From Phocaeicola_A sp045647865 (GTDB lineage: Bacteria; Bacteroidota; Bacteroidia; Bacteroidales; Bacteroidaceae): a stretch of 64,000 bases of DNA. The stretch is from positions 1-64,000 of the forward strand of contig JAZRMW010000027.1 in the NCBI GenBank assembly GCA_045647865.1, given 5' to 3'. The notes below the pieces were generated by a model. That model ran no database searches. It was not told where the DNA came from and saw only the letters and a program-made list of their open reading frames with translations. Position numbers and translations under genes: made by a program. Positions 43,421-52,512 of this stretch are shown here, piece after piece; within the stretch, counting starts at the first letter, position 1; each line of letters opens with the position of its first letter.

Positions 43421-43795
43421 ATGGAAAATTCTGCAAAAAAAGGTTTGATGCCAGAAAGAATGGATAAGGATATTGTATATTCAAAGGCTGTCAAGGCTGG
43501 AAAACGTATCTATTATCTGGATGTGAAGAAGAGTCGTAATGATGAAATGTATGTAGCCATTACAGAGAGCAAGAAAATCTATTCTGGTGAAGGGGAGAAT
43601 GTGCAGGTTGCTTTTGAAAAGCATAAGATTTTCCTCTATCGTGAGGATTTTGAGAAGTTCGCAAGTGGATTGGCGGAAGTCATTGGTTATGTGGTAGAAC
43701 AGCAGGGAGCTTGTTCTTCACGTGAAGAATATAGAACTGAGACTTCGGAATCTTCTTCTGAAGAGGCTCCCATCAAGATTGATATTGATTTTTAG
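43421..43795 (+). CDS. PUR-domain DNA/RNA-binding protein (DUF3276)
   Basis: A 124-residue protein with a single PUR repeat: DIVYSKAVKAGKRIYYLDVKK, SRNDEMYVAITESKK and HKIFLYREDFEKFASGL, then a Ser/Glu-rich tail ending IKIDIDF. Bacterial PUR proteins bind single-stranded purine-rich nucleic acid as dimers. The gene stands between the divergent nusB operon and rplY. Function in Bacteroidota is not well defined. Confidence 0.92.
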   Translation: MENSAKKGLMPERMDKDIVYSKAVKAGKRIYYLDVKKSRNDEMYVAITESKKIYSGEGENVQVAFEKHKIFLYREDFEKFASGLAEVIGYVVEQQGACSSREEYRTETSESSSEEAPIKIDIDF

Positions 43796-43916
43796 TTTAA
43801 ATTTAGTGGTTAGTTTAGGCTTAGGGATTTTACTTTTTCAAGTAAGTAATGGAATCCCTATAGCCTATTTGTAAAACATAAATAAGGAATTGTTTGGTCA
43901 GTTTGGGAAAAAGTAT

Positions 43917-43924
43917 TACCTTTG
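43917..43924 (+). promoter_or_regulatory. Promoter -7 box for rplY
   Basis: TACCTTTG followed by CGCC, with TTTG at 43893-43896 and a 20-bp spacer. The leader of about 95 nt contains a small hairpin, GGGT-GAAAG-GACCC, around 43951-43963, which could be a ribosomal-protein leader element. Confidence 0.7.
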
Positions 43925-44025
43925 CGCCCGCTTTTGAAGCATCGTAGGGTGAAAGGACCCCGTGTGATGGTGAATTAAGCAGTGATTAATAACTTAATTT
44001 AGAGTAACACAATTAATTAAAAACA

Positions 44026-44616
44026 ATGAAATCAATTGAAATTAAAGGTACTGCGAGACCTGTAGTTGGCAAGAAGTCAACTCGTGACATTCGCAAAGCT
44101 GACAGCATTCCCGCTGTATTGTATGGTGTAGAAAGAGGTGAGAACAACCTTCCCGTTGCTACTCACTTTACTGTAACTAACGATGAGGTTCGTAACCTTA
44201 TTTATTCTCCCCACATCTACTCTGTGGATCTTGTGATTGATGGTAAGGCATGCAAGGCTGTATTGAAGGATCTTCAATTCCACCCTGTTACTGACCGTAT
44301 CCTTCACATTGACTTCTACCAGATTACAGAAGAGAAACCCATCGTTATGGAAGTTCCCGTTGCTCTCGAAGGTTTGGCAGAAGGTGTACGTGCCGGTGGT
44401 AAGCTTCAGTTGCAGATGCGTAAGTTGAAAGTACGTGCTACATACGATAAGATTCCTGAGAAGTTGGTTGTTGACGTTACTCCCCTCGGCCTTGGTAAGA
44501 CTATCAAGGTTGGCGAGTTGAATTTCGAAGGTCTTGAAATCGTTAATTCTAAGGAAGTTGTTGTTTGCGCTGTTCAGTTGACACGTGCTGCTCGTGGTGC
44601 AAAGGCCAAAGGATAA
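44026..44616 (+). CDS. rplY: 50S ribosomal protein L25/CTC
   Basis: A 196-residue long-form L25 (CTC type). The N-terminal L25 domain (KGTARPVVGKKSTRDIRKADSIPAVLYG) binds 5S rRNA and the C-terminal beta domain (TEEKPIVMEVPVALEGLAEGV, LKVRATYDKIPEKLVVDVT) contacts the 30S side. Codon use is that of a highly expressed gene. It precedes pth, a common arrangement. Confidence 0.97.
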   Translation: MKSIEIKGTARPVVGKKSTRDIRKADSIPAVLYGVERGENNLPVATHFTVTNDEVRNLIYSPHIYSVDLVIDGKACKAVLKDLQFHPVTDRILHIDFYQITEEKPIVMEVPVALEGLAEGVRAGGKLQLQMRKLKVRATYDKIPEKLVVDVTPLGLGKTIKVGELNFEGLEIVNSKEVVVCAVQLTRAARGAKAKG

Positions 44617-44641
44617 TCTTTTTAAGTAAAGAGTGAAGAAC

Positions 44642-44688
44642 GAAGAGTGGAGAATCAAAGAGCCTAGGCTTATGATTCTTCACTCTTC
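44642..44688. repeat. Hairpin of GAAGAGTG-type words, possible rplY terminator
   Basis: GAAGAGTGGAGAATCA (44642-44657) and TGATTCTTCACTCTTC (44673-44688) pair with one mismatch around a loop containing CCTAGG, followed by TTATTATTTG. Related words continue on both sides, as in intergenic repeats common in Bacteroides. Confidence 0.5.
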
Positions 44689-44742
44689 TTATTATTTGAT
44701 TCTTCATTTTTTATCCCTCGTTCTTTATTTTTTTTAATTGAT

Positions 44743-45306
44743 ATGAAGTACTTGATTGTCGGATTGGGTAATATCGGTGACGAATACCGTGACACCCGCC
44801 ATAATATAGGATTCAATGTGGTTGACGCTTTGGCCAAGGATGCTGGTGTGAGTTTTCAAGACAAACGTTATGGCTTTATTGCCAATATGTCCATCAAGGG
44901 GCGTCAGTTGGTGCTGTTGAAACCTTCCACTTACATGAACCTTAGTGGAAATGCTGTACGGTATTGGATGCAACAGGAGAAGATTCCATTGGAAAATGTC
45001 CTGATTATTGTGGATGATTTGGCGTTACCTTTCGGAGCTTTGCGTCTGAAGCCCAAGGGAAGTGATGCCGGACACAATGGGTTAAAACATATAGCTGCTA
45101 CGTTGGGGACTCAAGAGTATGCTCGTTTACGCTTTGGTATAGGAAATGATTTTCCACGTGGGCACCAAATTGATTTTGTCCTTGGACGTTTTACGGATGA
45201 GGATATGAAGACCATGTCTGAACGTGTATCCGTTGCTGTAGATATGATAAAGAGTTTTTGTTTGGCGGGTATGGCTATAACGATGAATCAATTCAATAAG
45301 AAATAA
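44743..45306 (+). CDS. pth: Peptidyl-tRNA hydrolase
   Basis: Cleaves peptidyl-tRNAs that drop off the ribosome. The 187-residue protein has IVGLGNIGDEYRDTRHNIGFNVVDALA with the catalytic His in TRHN, KPSTYMNLSG, IIVDDLALPFG and GSDAGHNGLKHI, all canonical. Its TAA overlaps the ATG of the next gene by one base, indicating translational coupling. Confidence 0.97.
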   Translation: MKYLIVGLGNIGDEYRDTRHNIGFNVVDALAKDAGVSFQDKRYGFIANMSIKGRQLVLLKPSTYMNLSGNAVRYWMQQEKIPLENVLIIVDDLALPFGALRLKPKGSDAGHNGLKHIAATLGTQEYARLRFGIGNDFPRGHQIDFVLGRFTDEDMKTMSERVSVAVDMIKSFCLAGMAITMNQFNKK

Positions 45307-45737
45307 TGTCCAAGATAGAAGCCCGTATAGACAAATGGCTATGGGCTGTGCGTGTGTTCAAAACACGTACCATAGCTGCCGATGCTTGTAAGAAAGGTCG
45401 TGTGATGATGGGGGGCGTACAGGTGAAGCCCTCGCGTGTTGTCCGTCCCGGTGATGTGGTGGATGTGAAGAAACCGCCTATTACCTATTCCTTTAAGGTG
45501 TTGCAAGCCATCGAGAATCGTGTGGGGGCCAAACTCGTGCCCGAGGTGATGGAGAATGTTACTTCTGCCGACCAATATGAGTTGCTGGAGATGAACCGCA
45601 TCAGTGGATTCGTTGACCGTGCCCGAGGTACAGGTCGTCCAACAAAGAAGGATCGTCGTGCCATGGAAGATTTTACGACACCAACATTCGAAGCAGATTT
45701 TGACTTTGATTGGGATGAAGAAGAGGACGGGGATTGA
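45306..45737 (+). CDS. S4-domain RNA-binding heat-shock-type protein (Hsp15/HslR-like)
   Basis: A 143-residue protein with an N-terminal S4 domain (ARIDKWLWAVRVFKTRTIAADACKKGRV) as in Hsp15, which recycles 50S subunits carrying stalled nascent tRNA. A basic middle (RGTGRPTKKDRRAMEDF) leads to an acidic end (FDFDWDEEEDGD). Coupling to pth by a one-base overlap fits a shared role in rescuing stalled translation; this is inference. Confidence 0.93.
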   Translation: MSKIEARIDKWLWAVRVFKTRTIAADACKKGRVMMGGVQVKPSRVVRPGDVVDVKKPPITYSFKVLQAIENRVGAKLVPEVMENVTSADQYELLEMNRISGFVDRARGTGRPTKKDRRAMEDFTTPTFEADFDFDWDEEEDGD

Positions 45738-45778
45738 AACTCTCCAGACATGGAGATGATAATAATCAAAAGTAAAAG

Positions 45779-45917
45779 ACGTGAGTTCGATATAAGAGTA
45801 TTTTTATCAGGTGTCCCAAAAATCTATTAGCTGATAGAATTTCCTCGGACACCTGATAAATTTTGAAGGAACTGAGACTTCATTTCCAATGTCATTTCTT
45901 ATATCGAATTCACGTTA
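45779..45917. mobile_element. MITE-like element 2, same ends as element 1 but a different interior
   Basis: The left end ACGTGAGTTCGATATAAGA (45779-45797) and right end 45895-45917 (TCTTATATCGAATTCACGTT) are complementary with one mismatch and match the ends of the 39461-39658 element. The interior instead contains a 13-bp perfect inverted repeat, TTATCAGGTGTCC (45804-45816) and GGACACCTGATAA (45847-45859). Confidence 0.75.
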
Positions 45918-45951
45918 AAAAGGGTATGTCAACATGTTGACATACCCTTTT
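45918..45951. terminator. Bidirectional terminator: 34-bp perfect palindrome
   Basis: AAAAGGGTATGTCAACA and its exact complement follow without any loop, with A4 on one side and T4 on the other, so it can end both the S4 gene transcript and the convergent AmpG-like transcript. It abuts the right end of the MITE-like element. Confidence 0.8.
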
Positions 45952-45956
45952 GGACT

Positions 45957-47300
45957 TTATTCTTCCTTCCCAAAGGTTTCTGGTAGTTGTTTTCTGATGA
46001 TTAAGGCAGCAATGATGCCTGGTATGGTACAGAAACAGACGAAGATGAAAAAGTTTGTGTATCCTAACCAATCGCTCATATATCCTGCAATCATGCCGGG
46101 CAGACTCATGCCGGCGGCCATCAATCCCGTGGCAAGAGCATAGTGTGCCGTCTTGTAAGGTCCTTGTGCGAAGTGGATGAGGTAGAGCATGTAGGCTGCA
46201 AATCCGATACCGTAACCGAATTGTTCGATGGCGACAAAACATCCTATCATCCAAAGGTCGGAGCATTTCATCCAAGCCAAGATAACGTAGAGGATGTCGG
46301 GTACATTGATGGCCAATGCCATAGGCAGAATCCAATACTTCAATCCTTTATGGCTTACCATGATACCGGCGACTATACCGCCAAGTAGCAGGGCAATGAC
46401 GCCCAATGTACCGTAAATACCTCCTACAGTGGTGGTACTCAGCCCCAAACCTCCTTTGTCTGGTGAACCTAATACGAAGAGAGGTGCTATCTTTCCTAAT
46501 TGTGACTCTCCCAAACGATAGGTGAGGATGAAGAAAAGTGCAGTTCCGATGTGCTTCTTCTGAAAAAAGGTAGTGATGGTGTGGGTTAATTCTGTTATCA
46601 ATGATGAACCTTGAGCTGTACTTGTTTTGGGAGACTGATTTTCGCTATCTGTAACTTGTTGCTTATCATTTCCCTCTTGTTCTTTTTCTACTTTGGGCAT
46701 AGCTATACTATGATAGAGGAAGAGCCCAATAAAGAGGGCGGCAAGAAGGTAAAACACCAATGCCCATGACAGCGCAACATTTCCTTTAAGCGAGGATATG
46801 ATATGACCTTCTGCTAACAGACCGGCCAACATAACCAAGACTCCTTGTCCGAAGATGCTTCCGCAACGGTAGAAGGTATTACGGATTCCCACAAAGAAGG
46901 ATTGGTCTTTTGTCGGAAGAGCCAGCATATAGTATCCGTCGGCTGCTATGTCGTGTGTAGCACTGGCAAAGGCCATTAATGCGAAGCAGGCCATAGTGGC
47001 TTGTACAAAGAATGTTGTGGGCAGAAAAAAAGCGATGCAGGCAAATGCCGCAGCCATCAGACCTTGCATAGCCAGCACCCAAAATCGTTTCGTACGGATG
47101 AGGTCAATGAATGGACTCCATAGCGGTTTGATAATCCATGGAGTACCTAACCAACTGGTGTAGAATGCTACTTCTTTATCGCTCAAACCCATATTTTGAT
47201 ACATGATGACTGCCATGGACATAACGGCGAAGTAAGGCAATCCTTCGGAAAAATAAAGTGTGGGAATCCAAGTCCACGGGGTGTGGGAGTTCCTATTCAT
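45957..47300 (-). CDS. AmpG-like muropeptide permease (MFS)
   Basis: A 447-residue inner-membrane transporter with about twelve to fourteen hydrophobic helices. The start, WTWIPTLYFSEGLPYFAVMSMAVIMY, and GLSDKEVAFYTSWLGTPWIIKPLWSPFID are the AmpG family pattern. A hydrophilic central loop (KVEKEQEGNDKQQV) is typical of MFS proteins. AmpG imports anhydro-muropeptides for peptidoglycan recycling. It is the last gene of a leftward group with the SpoIID and glycosyltransferase-fusion genes, supporting a wall-recycling role. Confidence 0.88.
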   Translation of the reverse strand: MNRNSHTPWTWIPTLYFSEGLPYFAVMSMAVIMYQNMGLSDKEVAFYTSWLGTPWIIKPLWSPFIDLIRTKRFWVLAMQGLMAAAFACIAFFLPTTFFVQATMACFALMAFASATHDIAADGYYMLALPTKDQSFFVGIRNTFYRCGSIFGQGVLVMLAGLLAEGHIISSLKGNVALSWALVFYLLAALFIGLFLYHSIAMPKVEKEQEGNDKQQVTDSENQSPKTSTAQGSSLITELTHTITTFFQKKHIGTALFFILTYRLGESQLGKIAPLFVLGSPDKGGLGLSTTTVGGIYGTLGVIALLLGGIVAGIMVSHKGLKYWILPMALAINVPDILYVILAWMKCSDLWMIGCFVAIEQFGYGIGFAAYMLYLIHFAQGPYKTAHYALATGLMAAGMSLPGMIAGYMSDWLGYTNFFIFVCFCTIPGIIAALIIRKQLPETFGKEE

Positions 47301-47364
47301 GGCAAGTTTTTTTAGTTGTCTATAGAATTAACAAGTTGATAGTCTCGTTCGTTTTTGTGCAGGT

Positions 47365-48684
47365 TTAGTACATCTCTTCCACCTCTGCTCCTGGATAATA
47401 ATGAAGCAGAATCTCATCATATTTATAGCCGCGTTCGCCCATTACGGCAGCACCAATCTGGCATAGACCCACGCCATGTCCCCAACCGGCTCCGGTGAGG
47501 ATAAAAGCGTTAGGAACTTCATCCTTTATTTCTTCTTTATCTACTACGAAGGCGGAACTAAAAAGGTGGGTGTTAGAGAGGGTGCGGCGTATTTCTAACT
47601 CTTTACCGATACACATACTTTTTTTGCTTCCTGCAATTTTCAGACGGGTGATGCGTCCACTCTTTCCGCGTTGCATAGGGATGAGGTCGAGGATGTCTCC
47701 ATAATCGGTTCTTGTCTGAGTTCGGATTATTTCGGCTAATTCTTCTTGTGTGTAGCGGACTTTCCAACGAAAGAAATCTGTAGTCTCTTGATCGTAGTTG
47801 TTCAGAATATTTGCTAAGATTTTTTTGCTCTGTGTGTTACAGAATGCTCGTGGATTAGATCGGATCCATTTCTCTGCTTCCTCCTCCTTAGTCAAGTCGG
47901 GTAGGATGGAGGACTTTTCGGGCGCAGTGTCACGTACTGTTTCCAAGTAGGGGAAGTGCTTTTCTTCCCAACAGGCTTCGAATTCTTCGGTTGCTCCTCC
48001 ACAACATTTTGAGAATCGAGCATCACACACTTCTCCGTTGTAAGTCAAAACTTGTCCTCGTGTGGCCTGCACTGCTTGTATCACGCTTTCTTGAGTAGCT
48101 TTGGTGATACCTTGATATCTTTGACAATGGTCGTCGGCACATACATCGAAAATGGTATGGTCCTCGCGGTCGTACCAACGGACATATTCTGTATCATTCT
48201 TGATGAGAGAGAAAAATCCACTTTGTTCCTTGCCTGAGAGTGTCCGTCGTTTCTCCATCTGTGCATAGAGCCAACTGCGACTTACTACAGCATGTGCTTT
48301 CAGAAATTCCAAGGGTGAAGTCGCTTTCATTTCTGAGGAGATGACACTGATGAGGTAGTCTTCTACGGACAACAGGTTGATGGCTGTTATCTTGCCTTCT
48401 TCTACCACTAATTTTAGGGTGCCTTGGAAAATTTGTGTTTCTTGGCGTTCCCAGTGAAAGTTTATACCTATAGTAACATTGTAAAGCGAGAAGGATGCAC
48501 CTTCCTCCATAGGTGTAAAGGTTAGCTCTTGATAGAGATTTCCCCTCCAAAGGATGCCTCCTTCAGAGAAGGATACGGTCTCTTCGCCTCGATAAGTCCC
48601 GCCTTTGGCGGAGTAGTTCATATTGAGTGAGAAGTGTATCTCTTGTGCGTTGACTATGCCTACGCTTATTTCCGGTCCGTTCAT
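47365..48684 (-). CDS. SpoIID/LytB-domain protein
   Basis: A 439-residue protein. The SpoIID domain starts near residue 60 with the catalytic-Glu region SVISSEMKATSPLEFLKAHAVVSRSWL and continues through VCDARFSKCCGGATE and TGAGWGHGVGLCQIGAAVMGERGY. SpoIID enzymes are lytic transglycosylases acting on denuded glycan strands. No clear signal peptide begins the protein, so export or localisation is unclear. It starts 18 bp below the glycosyltransferase fusion and ends 64 bp before the AmpG-like gene. Confidence 0.9.
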   Translation of the reverse strand: MNGPEISVGIVNAQEIHFSLNMNYSAKGGTYRGEETVSFSEGGILWRGNLYQELTFTPMEEGASFSLYNVTIGINFHWERQETQIFQGTLKLVVEEGKITAINLLSVEDYLISVISSEMKATSPLEFLKAHAVVSRSWLYAQMEKRRTLSGKEQSGFFSLIKNDTEYVRWYDREDHTIFDVCADDHCQRYQGITKATQESVIQAVQATRGQVLTYNGEVCDARFSKCCGGATEEFEACWEEKHFPYLETVRDTAPEKSSILPDLTKEEEAEKWIRSNPRAFCNTQSKKILANILNNYDQETTDFFRWKVRYTQEELAEIIRTQTRTDYGDILDLIPMQRGKSGRITRLKIAGSKKSMCIGKELEIRRTLSNTHLFSSAFVVDKEEIKDEVPNAFILTGAGWGHGVGLCQIGAAVMGERGYKYDEILLHYYPGAEVEEMY

Positions 48685-48702
48685 TGTTGATGGCTTTTAT
48701 TG

Positions 48703-51183
48703 TTAGAAAGATAGTTTGTCCAGTAGCCCATCTTCCTTCATTAGGATTTTTGTAGCTTTTATCAAATAGTTGTCGTGATGAGTCAGATATTCGTGGAAAT
48801 GACTCATCTTGTTTTGTACTCTTGTTACAGTTTCTTCTGCCTCTTCTCGCGAAATGCCCACTTCAGCAAGAATGCGTTTGGCCGTTCGTTCGTTCATGTG
48901 ATCGTAATCCTTGGGCCGTGCGATGGGAAACATGCCTGCCATTTCTAGTGCTGCTGGGCTGATAAGTAGTTGCTTGTCACCTTCTGCGTAATAACAGTCG
49001 GGTCTGTGTTTGCTTCGTGGGATGATGTACAGATTGTATCCAAAATTCTCCTTTTGACAGAGCACGTTAATGCGTGGTTCTTTTTCATTGTTTACTATAG
49101 GAAGTGATTCCAATAGGATGCGTAGCAGCGGATTGCTCATGGGAGCAGGCGAAATGACCGAAATGCGGAATACAGGACAAGCATAATTGGTCAATAATGT
49201 CAAACGTTCATGCAGAATGAAATATTCTAAAGGTGTTTGTGCTACATCTTTTTCGTGATAATATCCATTTATTAGAGGTAGGTTTTCAATAACCCCCATC
49301 TGCAGGTGTGCATGGTCCGGCGCTGAGGCCCCACATTTGGGGCCGTTATAGAACACCACGTAATCATTATCATACTGTAGGGCTGCATCTATCATCGTGT
49401 TCAGTTGTGGAAGGAAAGTTTGTGGTACGTGAGCATTAGCCACAATGGTAACATGTTCTTTCAGAACAGGAAATGGATTGGCTAACGATGTAAAGTTACA
49501 TCGGCGGCTCAAGTTGAGTTGTTCCTGTGGACGGTTGGATGCACAGAGGAAACAGGGACGTTCTGCGATGCGGCTGATATCAGCTGTCGCCGACTGTATT
49601 CGTTTGATGTTTTCTTGGAAAATGAAACCGTTTTTCCCTTTCTTGCATCGCCCTACTTCTGGCATTTTGGGGTTTTCAATGATAAACTCTTTATCTTTCT
49701 TTCGTGCCATCAGTTCGATGGTACGCAGTTTGTCCTTCAATAGATTGTTGGCGTTTACTTGTGCCTGATTGAGGTTGGCATCGGAATTACCTTCCCATCG
49801 GCGGCATAGATAGACAACATCCCATACACGCCCGATATGAAAAGTACGGCTTAGTGTTAGTCCGATAGCATAGTCCTCACCGTAACTGATGTTGGGAATC
49901 TCTACTTCACGTCTGAGTACAGGTGTAAAGAAGGCACGAGGAGCTCCTGCACCATTCACACGCAGAAGGTTGTTGTGACCGTTTTCACGTGTCCATTCGC
50001 GGTGGTCTATAACTCCTGGTGGTAGTGTATTGAGGTTGAAATCGGTCATGCGGTATGAACCAATGACCATAGCTGCTCCCTGTTCGTAGAAGGCTTTTAC
50101 CATTTTTTCTAATGTGTCAGGTCCACTGTAAAGGTCATCGCTGTCAAGTTGTACAGCAAATCGTCCACACTGTTCGTGGTGTATTGCTAAACTCCAGCAT
50201 CCGCCTATACCCAAATCATGTCTATTGGGGATGAGGTGTATCACTCGCTTGTCTTCTTGTGCCAATTGAGCCAAGACTTCGGTTGTTCCGTCGGTTGAAT
50301 GGTTGTCCACAATGATGACATTGTAGGTAAAGTTTGTTTGTTGGCTCAGCGCTGATTGTACGGCATCAGCGATAGTGCGTACACGGTTGCGGACAGGGAT
50401 AATGACGGAGGCTTCTACGGGGAAGGTTCCTTCTGTCAAGTCGGGGCTGAAGAGTTCTTGTTCGGGGATGTATGCGTTAATTTCCTTTAAATATTGGGTG
50501 AGTACCATCTCCATTTCACGTTGTACCTCCAATTGAGAAGGGTTAACGTAGTCAAATTGCTTTTCGCCCGATGTGCGACGGTCGGTGCGGTCGATGGTAT
50601 AGAGTGGCTCGTTGATGTGTACGATTTCAGGCATACCAGTGATGTAGCAGTTTAGTGTCAGAGCGTAAAGCCCTGCATAGCGCATCTCATTTTTTGAATC
50701 AATGTGTTCGGGTATCTTTGAAGCTGTGTACACGACATCACGGTGTACCATCAAAAGGGTACCCATGTCGAAATCATTTCGCAGGCTTCCTTTCTGATAG
50801 TCAATGAGTGGATGTGGTGTCCGTTCGATTCCGTCTTTGATATAATGGTCGGCATATACAATGCCGGCTCTTGTCTCATTGGCTACATGCAGCATGCGCT
50901 CAATGGCTCGGTATCCCAATTCCATAGGAGAAGGATTGGTTACTATCAAGGCATAGTCTCCTTTCATGCATTGGGATACCAATTTTAAATTCCCAAAGTG
51001 ACCTATTGGATTGAAACTGTGTAGTATTTGACATCCCTTAGGAATTGATGTAGAATTGTCCGGCCTATCGGGACATAATAGGAAGATGGTACCTATGAGC
51101 TTACATCCTCTCAATTGTTCAATGGTGGGTAATGCTTCTTCCCAACTGTTAAAGGGTAGAAAGCAGTCTATACGTGGATTCAT
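48703..51183 (-). CDS. Fusion of GT2 glycosyltransferase and DUF4922 (HIT/GalT-like) nucleotidyltransferase
   Basis: An 826-residue cytosolic protein. The start MNPRIDCFLPFNSW is chosen because the 43 upstream in-frame codons cross the promoter at 51218. Residues 1-250 resemble a degenerate glycosyltransferase-like region. Residues about 260-500 are a GT-A domain (ASVIIPVRNRVRTIADAVQSALSQQ, VDNHSTDGT, QLDSDDLY). From about 560 comes the DUF4922 region: RPCFLCASNRP, FPVLKEHVTIV and the GalT/HIT-type active site GPKCGASAPDHAHLQMG. The pairing suggests that one polypeptide makes or recycles a nucleotide-sugar and transfers it. Adjacent SpoIID and AmpG-like genes point to wall or envelope glycan. 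Confidence 0.85.
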   Translation of the reverse strand: MNPRIDCFLPFNSWEEALPTIEQLRGCKLIGTIFLLCPDRPDNSTSIPKGCQILHSFNPIGHFGNLKLVSQCMKGDYALIVTNPSPMELGYRAIERMLHVANETRAGIVYADHYIKDGIERTPHPLIDYQKGSLRNDFDMGTLLMVHRDVVYTASKIPEHIDSKNEMRYAGLYALTLNCYITGMPEIVHINEPLYTIDRTDRRTSGEKQFDYVNPSQLEVQREMEMVLTQYLKEINAYIPEQELFSPDLTEGTFPVEASVIIPVRNRVRTIADAVQSALSQQTNFTYNVIIVDNHSTDGTTEVLAQLAQEDKRVIHLIPNRHDLGIGGCWSLAIHHEQCGRFAVQLDSDDLYSGPDTLEKMVKAFYEQGAAMVIGSYRMTDFNLNTLPPGVIDHREWTRENGHNNLLRVNGAGAPRAFFTPVLRREVEIPNISYGEDYAIGLTLSRTFHIGRVWDVVYLCRRWEGNSDANLNQAQVNANNLLKDKLRTIELMARKKDKEFIIENPKMPEVGRCKKGKNGFIFQENIKRIQSATADISRIAERPCFLCASNRPQEQLNLSRRCNFTSLANPFPVLKEHVTIVANAHVPQTFLPQLNTMIDAALQYDNDYVVFYNGPKCGASAPDHAHLQMGVIENLPLINGYYHEKDVAQTPLEYFILHERLTLLTNYACPVFRISVISPAPMSNPLLRILLESLPIVNNEKEPRINVLCQKENFGYNLYIIPRSKHRPDCYYAEGDKQLLISPAALEMAGMFPIARPKDYDHMNERTAKRILAEVGISREEAEETVTRVQNKMSHFHEYLTHHDNYLIKATKILMKEDGLLDKLSF

Positions 51184-51217
51184 ACCGTGTGTTTTTTCAT
51201 TATTGTAATATAGGGGA

Positions 51218-51225
51218 CAAAGATA
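51218..51225 (-). promoter_or_regulatory. Promoter -7 box for the fusion-SpoIID-AmpG group
   Basis: Minus strand TATCTTTG followed by TCC, with TTTG at 51245-51248 (minus) and a 19-bp spacer; start codon 35 bp downstream. Confidence 0.65.
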
Positions 51226-51400
51226 GTGTAAACCGAGAGAAATACAAAAAGAAATTGTTCTTTTTTTCCACAGATGTGTTGCCTGTTCTTGGGTTTTTAT
51301 TAGAAATTTCAAAGATAGTGCAAACAGAGAGAAGAATGGAGAAAAGAAACTGTTTTTTACATTCCGTCTCTCTTCCTTTGGAATTTCCCGTCATTTCTAC

Positions 51401-51408
51401 TATCTTTG
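51401..51408 (+). promoter_or_regulatory. Promoter -7 box for rlmN
   Basis: TATCTTTG followed by CAC, with TTTG at 51377-51380 and a 20-bp spacer. Only about 20 bp separate it from the rlmN start. Confidence 0.7.
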
Positions 51409-51428
51409 CACTTTATTATATTATAATA

Positions 51429-52475
51429 ATGTATATGGACGGAACAAAACAGCCACTCTTGGGGTTGACATTAGACGAACTGAAGCAGGTCGCAGCTCGT
51501 ATGGGGATGCCTTCTTTTGCAGCCAAACAGATGGCTCAATGGCTCTACGTGAAACGAGTGACAGACATTAATGAGATGACTAACCTTTCCTTGCGGCATC
51601 GCGAGAGTCTCAGTCAAGAGTATGTGGTAGGGCGTGAAGCTCCAGTGGAAGCCATGCGTTCGGTGGATGGTACGGTCAAGTATCTTTTCCAAGTTGGAAC
51701 AGCTGGGGCGGTTGAGTCTGTCTATATTCCTTCAGAAGAGGGGGATAGAGCTACGCTTTGTGTATCGTCTCAGGTAGGTTGCAAGATGAATTGCCTCTTT
51801 TGCATGACGGGTAAACAGGGATTTGCGGCTCATTTGACAGCAACTCAGATATTGAATCAGGTGCTGTCTGTGCCCGAGAGTGAGAACCTTACCAATGTCG
51901 TGCTTATGGGCATGGGAGAACCGTTCGATAATATTGATAATGTTCTCCGTGCTTTGGAACTGATGACTGCCGATTATGGTTTGGCTTGGAGTCCCAAACG
52001 TATCACAGTTAGTACGGTGGGGGTTATGCGTGGTTTACGTCGTTTCCTTGATGAGAGCGAGTGCCATTTGGCTATCAGTTTGCACAACCCCTTTCCTGAT
52101 GAACGTCTGGGTCTGATGCCTGCTGAACGGGGTTGTTCCATTACGGATATGTTGGAACTACTTCGTCAATATGATTTTACGCACCAACGTAGGTTATCTT
52201 TTGAGTATATTGTTTTCCGTGGTGTGAATGATACTCCTCGACATGCCCGAGAATTGGTGCGTATTCTAAAGGGGTATGAATGTCGTATTAATCTTATACG
52301 CTTCCATGCTATCCCTGAAGTGCCCTTAGAAGGCGTGGATATGGAAACAATGGTTGCTTTGCGAGACTATTTGACGCAACACGGTGTTTTTACCACAATC
52401 CGGGCTAGTCGTGGCGAGGACATCTTTGCTGCTTGTGGGATGTTGTCAACCATGCGGAAAGAGGGATGTAATTAA
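51429..52475 (+). CDS. rlmN: 23S rRNA A2503/tRNA A37 C2-methyltransferase, radical SAM
   Basis: A 348-residue radical SAM enzyme. The cluster motif is CKMNCLFCMTG; upstream is the N-terminal helical domain (PSFAAKQMAQWLYVKRV), downstream are LMGMGEPFDN, ITVSTVGV and the C-terminal methyl-carrying Cys in RGEDIFAACGML. I start at MYMDGTKQ (51429; 51435 is possible), because the open frame upstream runs through the promoter. Followed 37 bp later by the DUF4837 gene. Confidence 0.95.
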   Translation: MYMDGTKQPLLGLTLDELKQVAARMGMPSFAAKQMAQWLYVKRVTDINEMTNLSLRHRESLSQEYVVGREAPVEAMRSVDGTVKYLFQVGTAGAVESVYIPSEEGDRATLCVSSQVGCKMNCLFCMTGKQGFAAHLTATQILNQVLSVPESENLTNVVLMGMGEPFDNIDNVLRALELMTADYGLAWSPKRITVSTVGVMRGLRRFLDESECHLAISLHNPFPDERLGLMPAERGCSITDMLELLRQYDFTHQRRLSFEYIVFRGVNDTPRHARELVRILKGYECRINLIRFHAIPEVPLEGVDMETMVALRDYLTQHGVFTTIRASRGEDIFAACGMLSTMRKEGCN

Positions 52476-52512
52476 AAAAGTAGAATAAAAACTATAATAA
52501 ATACTGAATTAT

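Noticed and set aside
51184..51312. 43-codon N-terminal extension of the glycosyltransferase fusion
   Set aside because: It contains the promoter boxes at 51218 and 51245, and the residues do not resemble the family.
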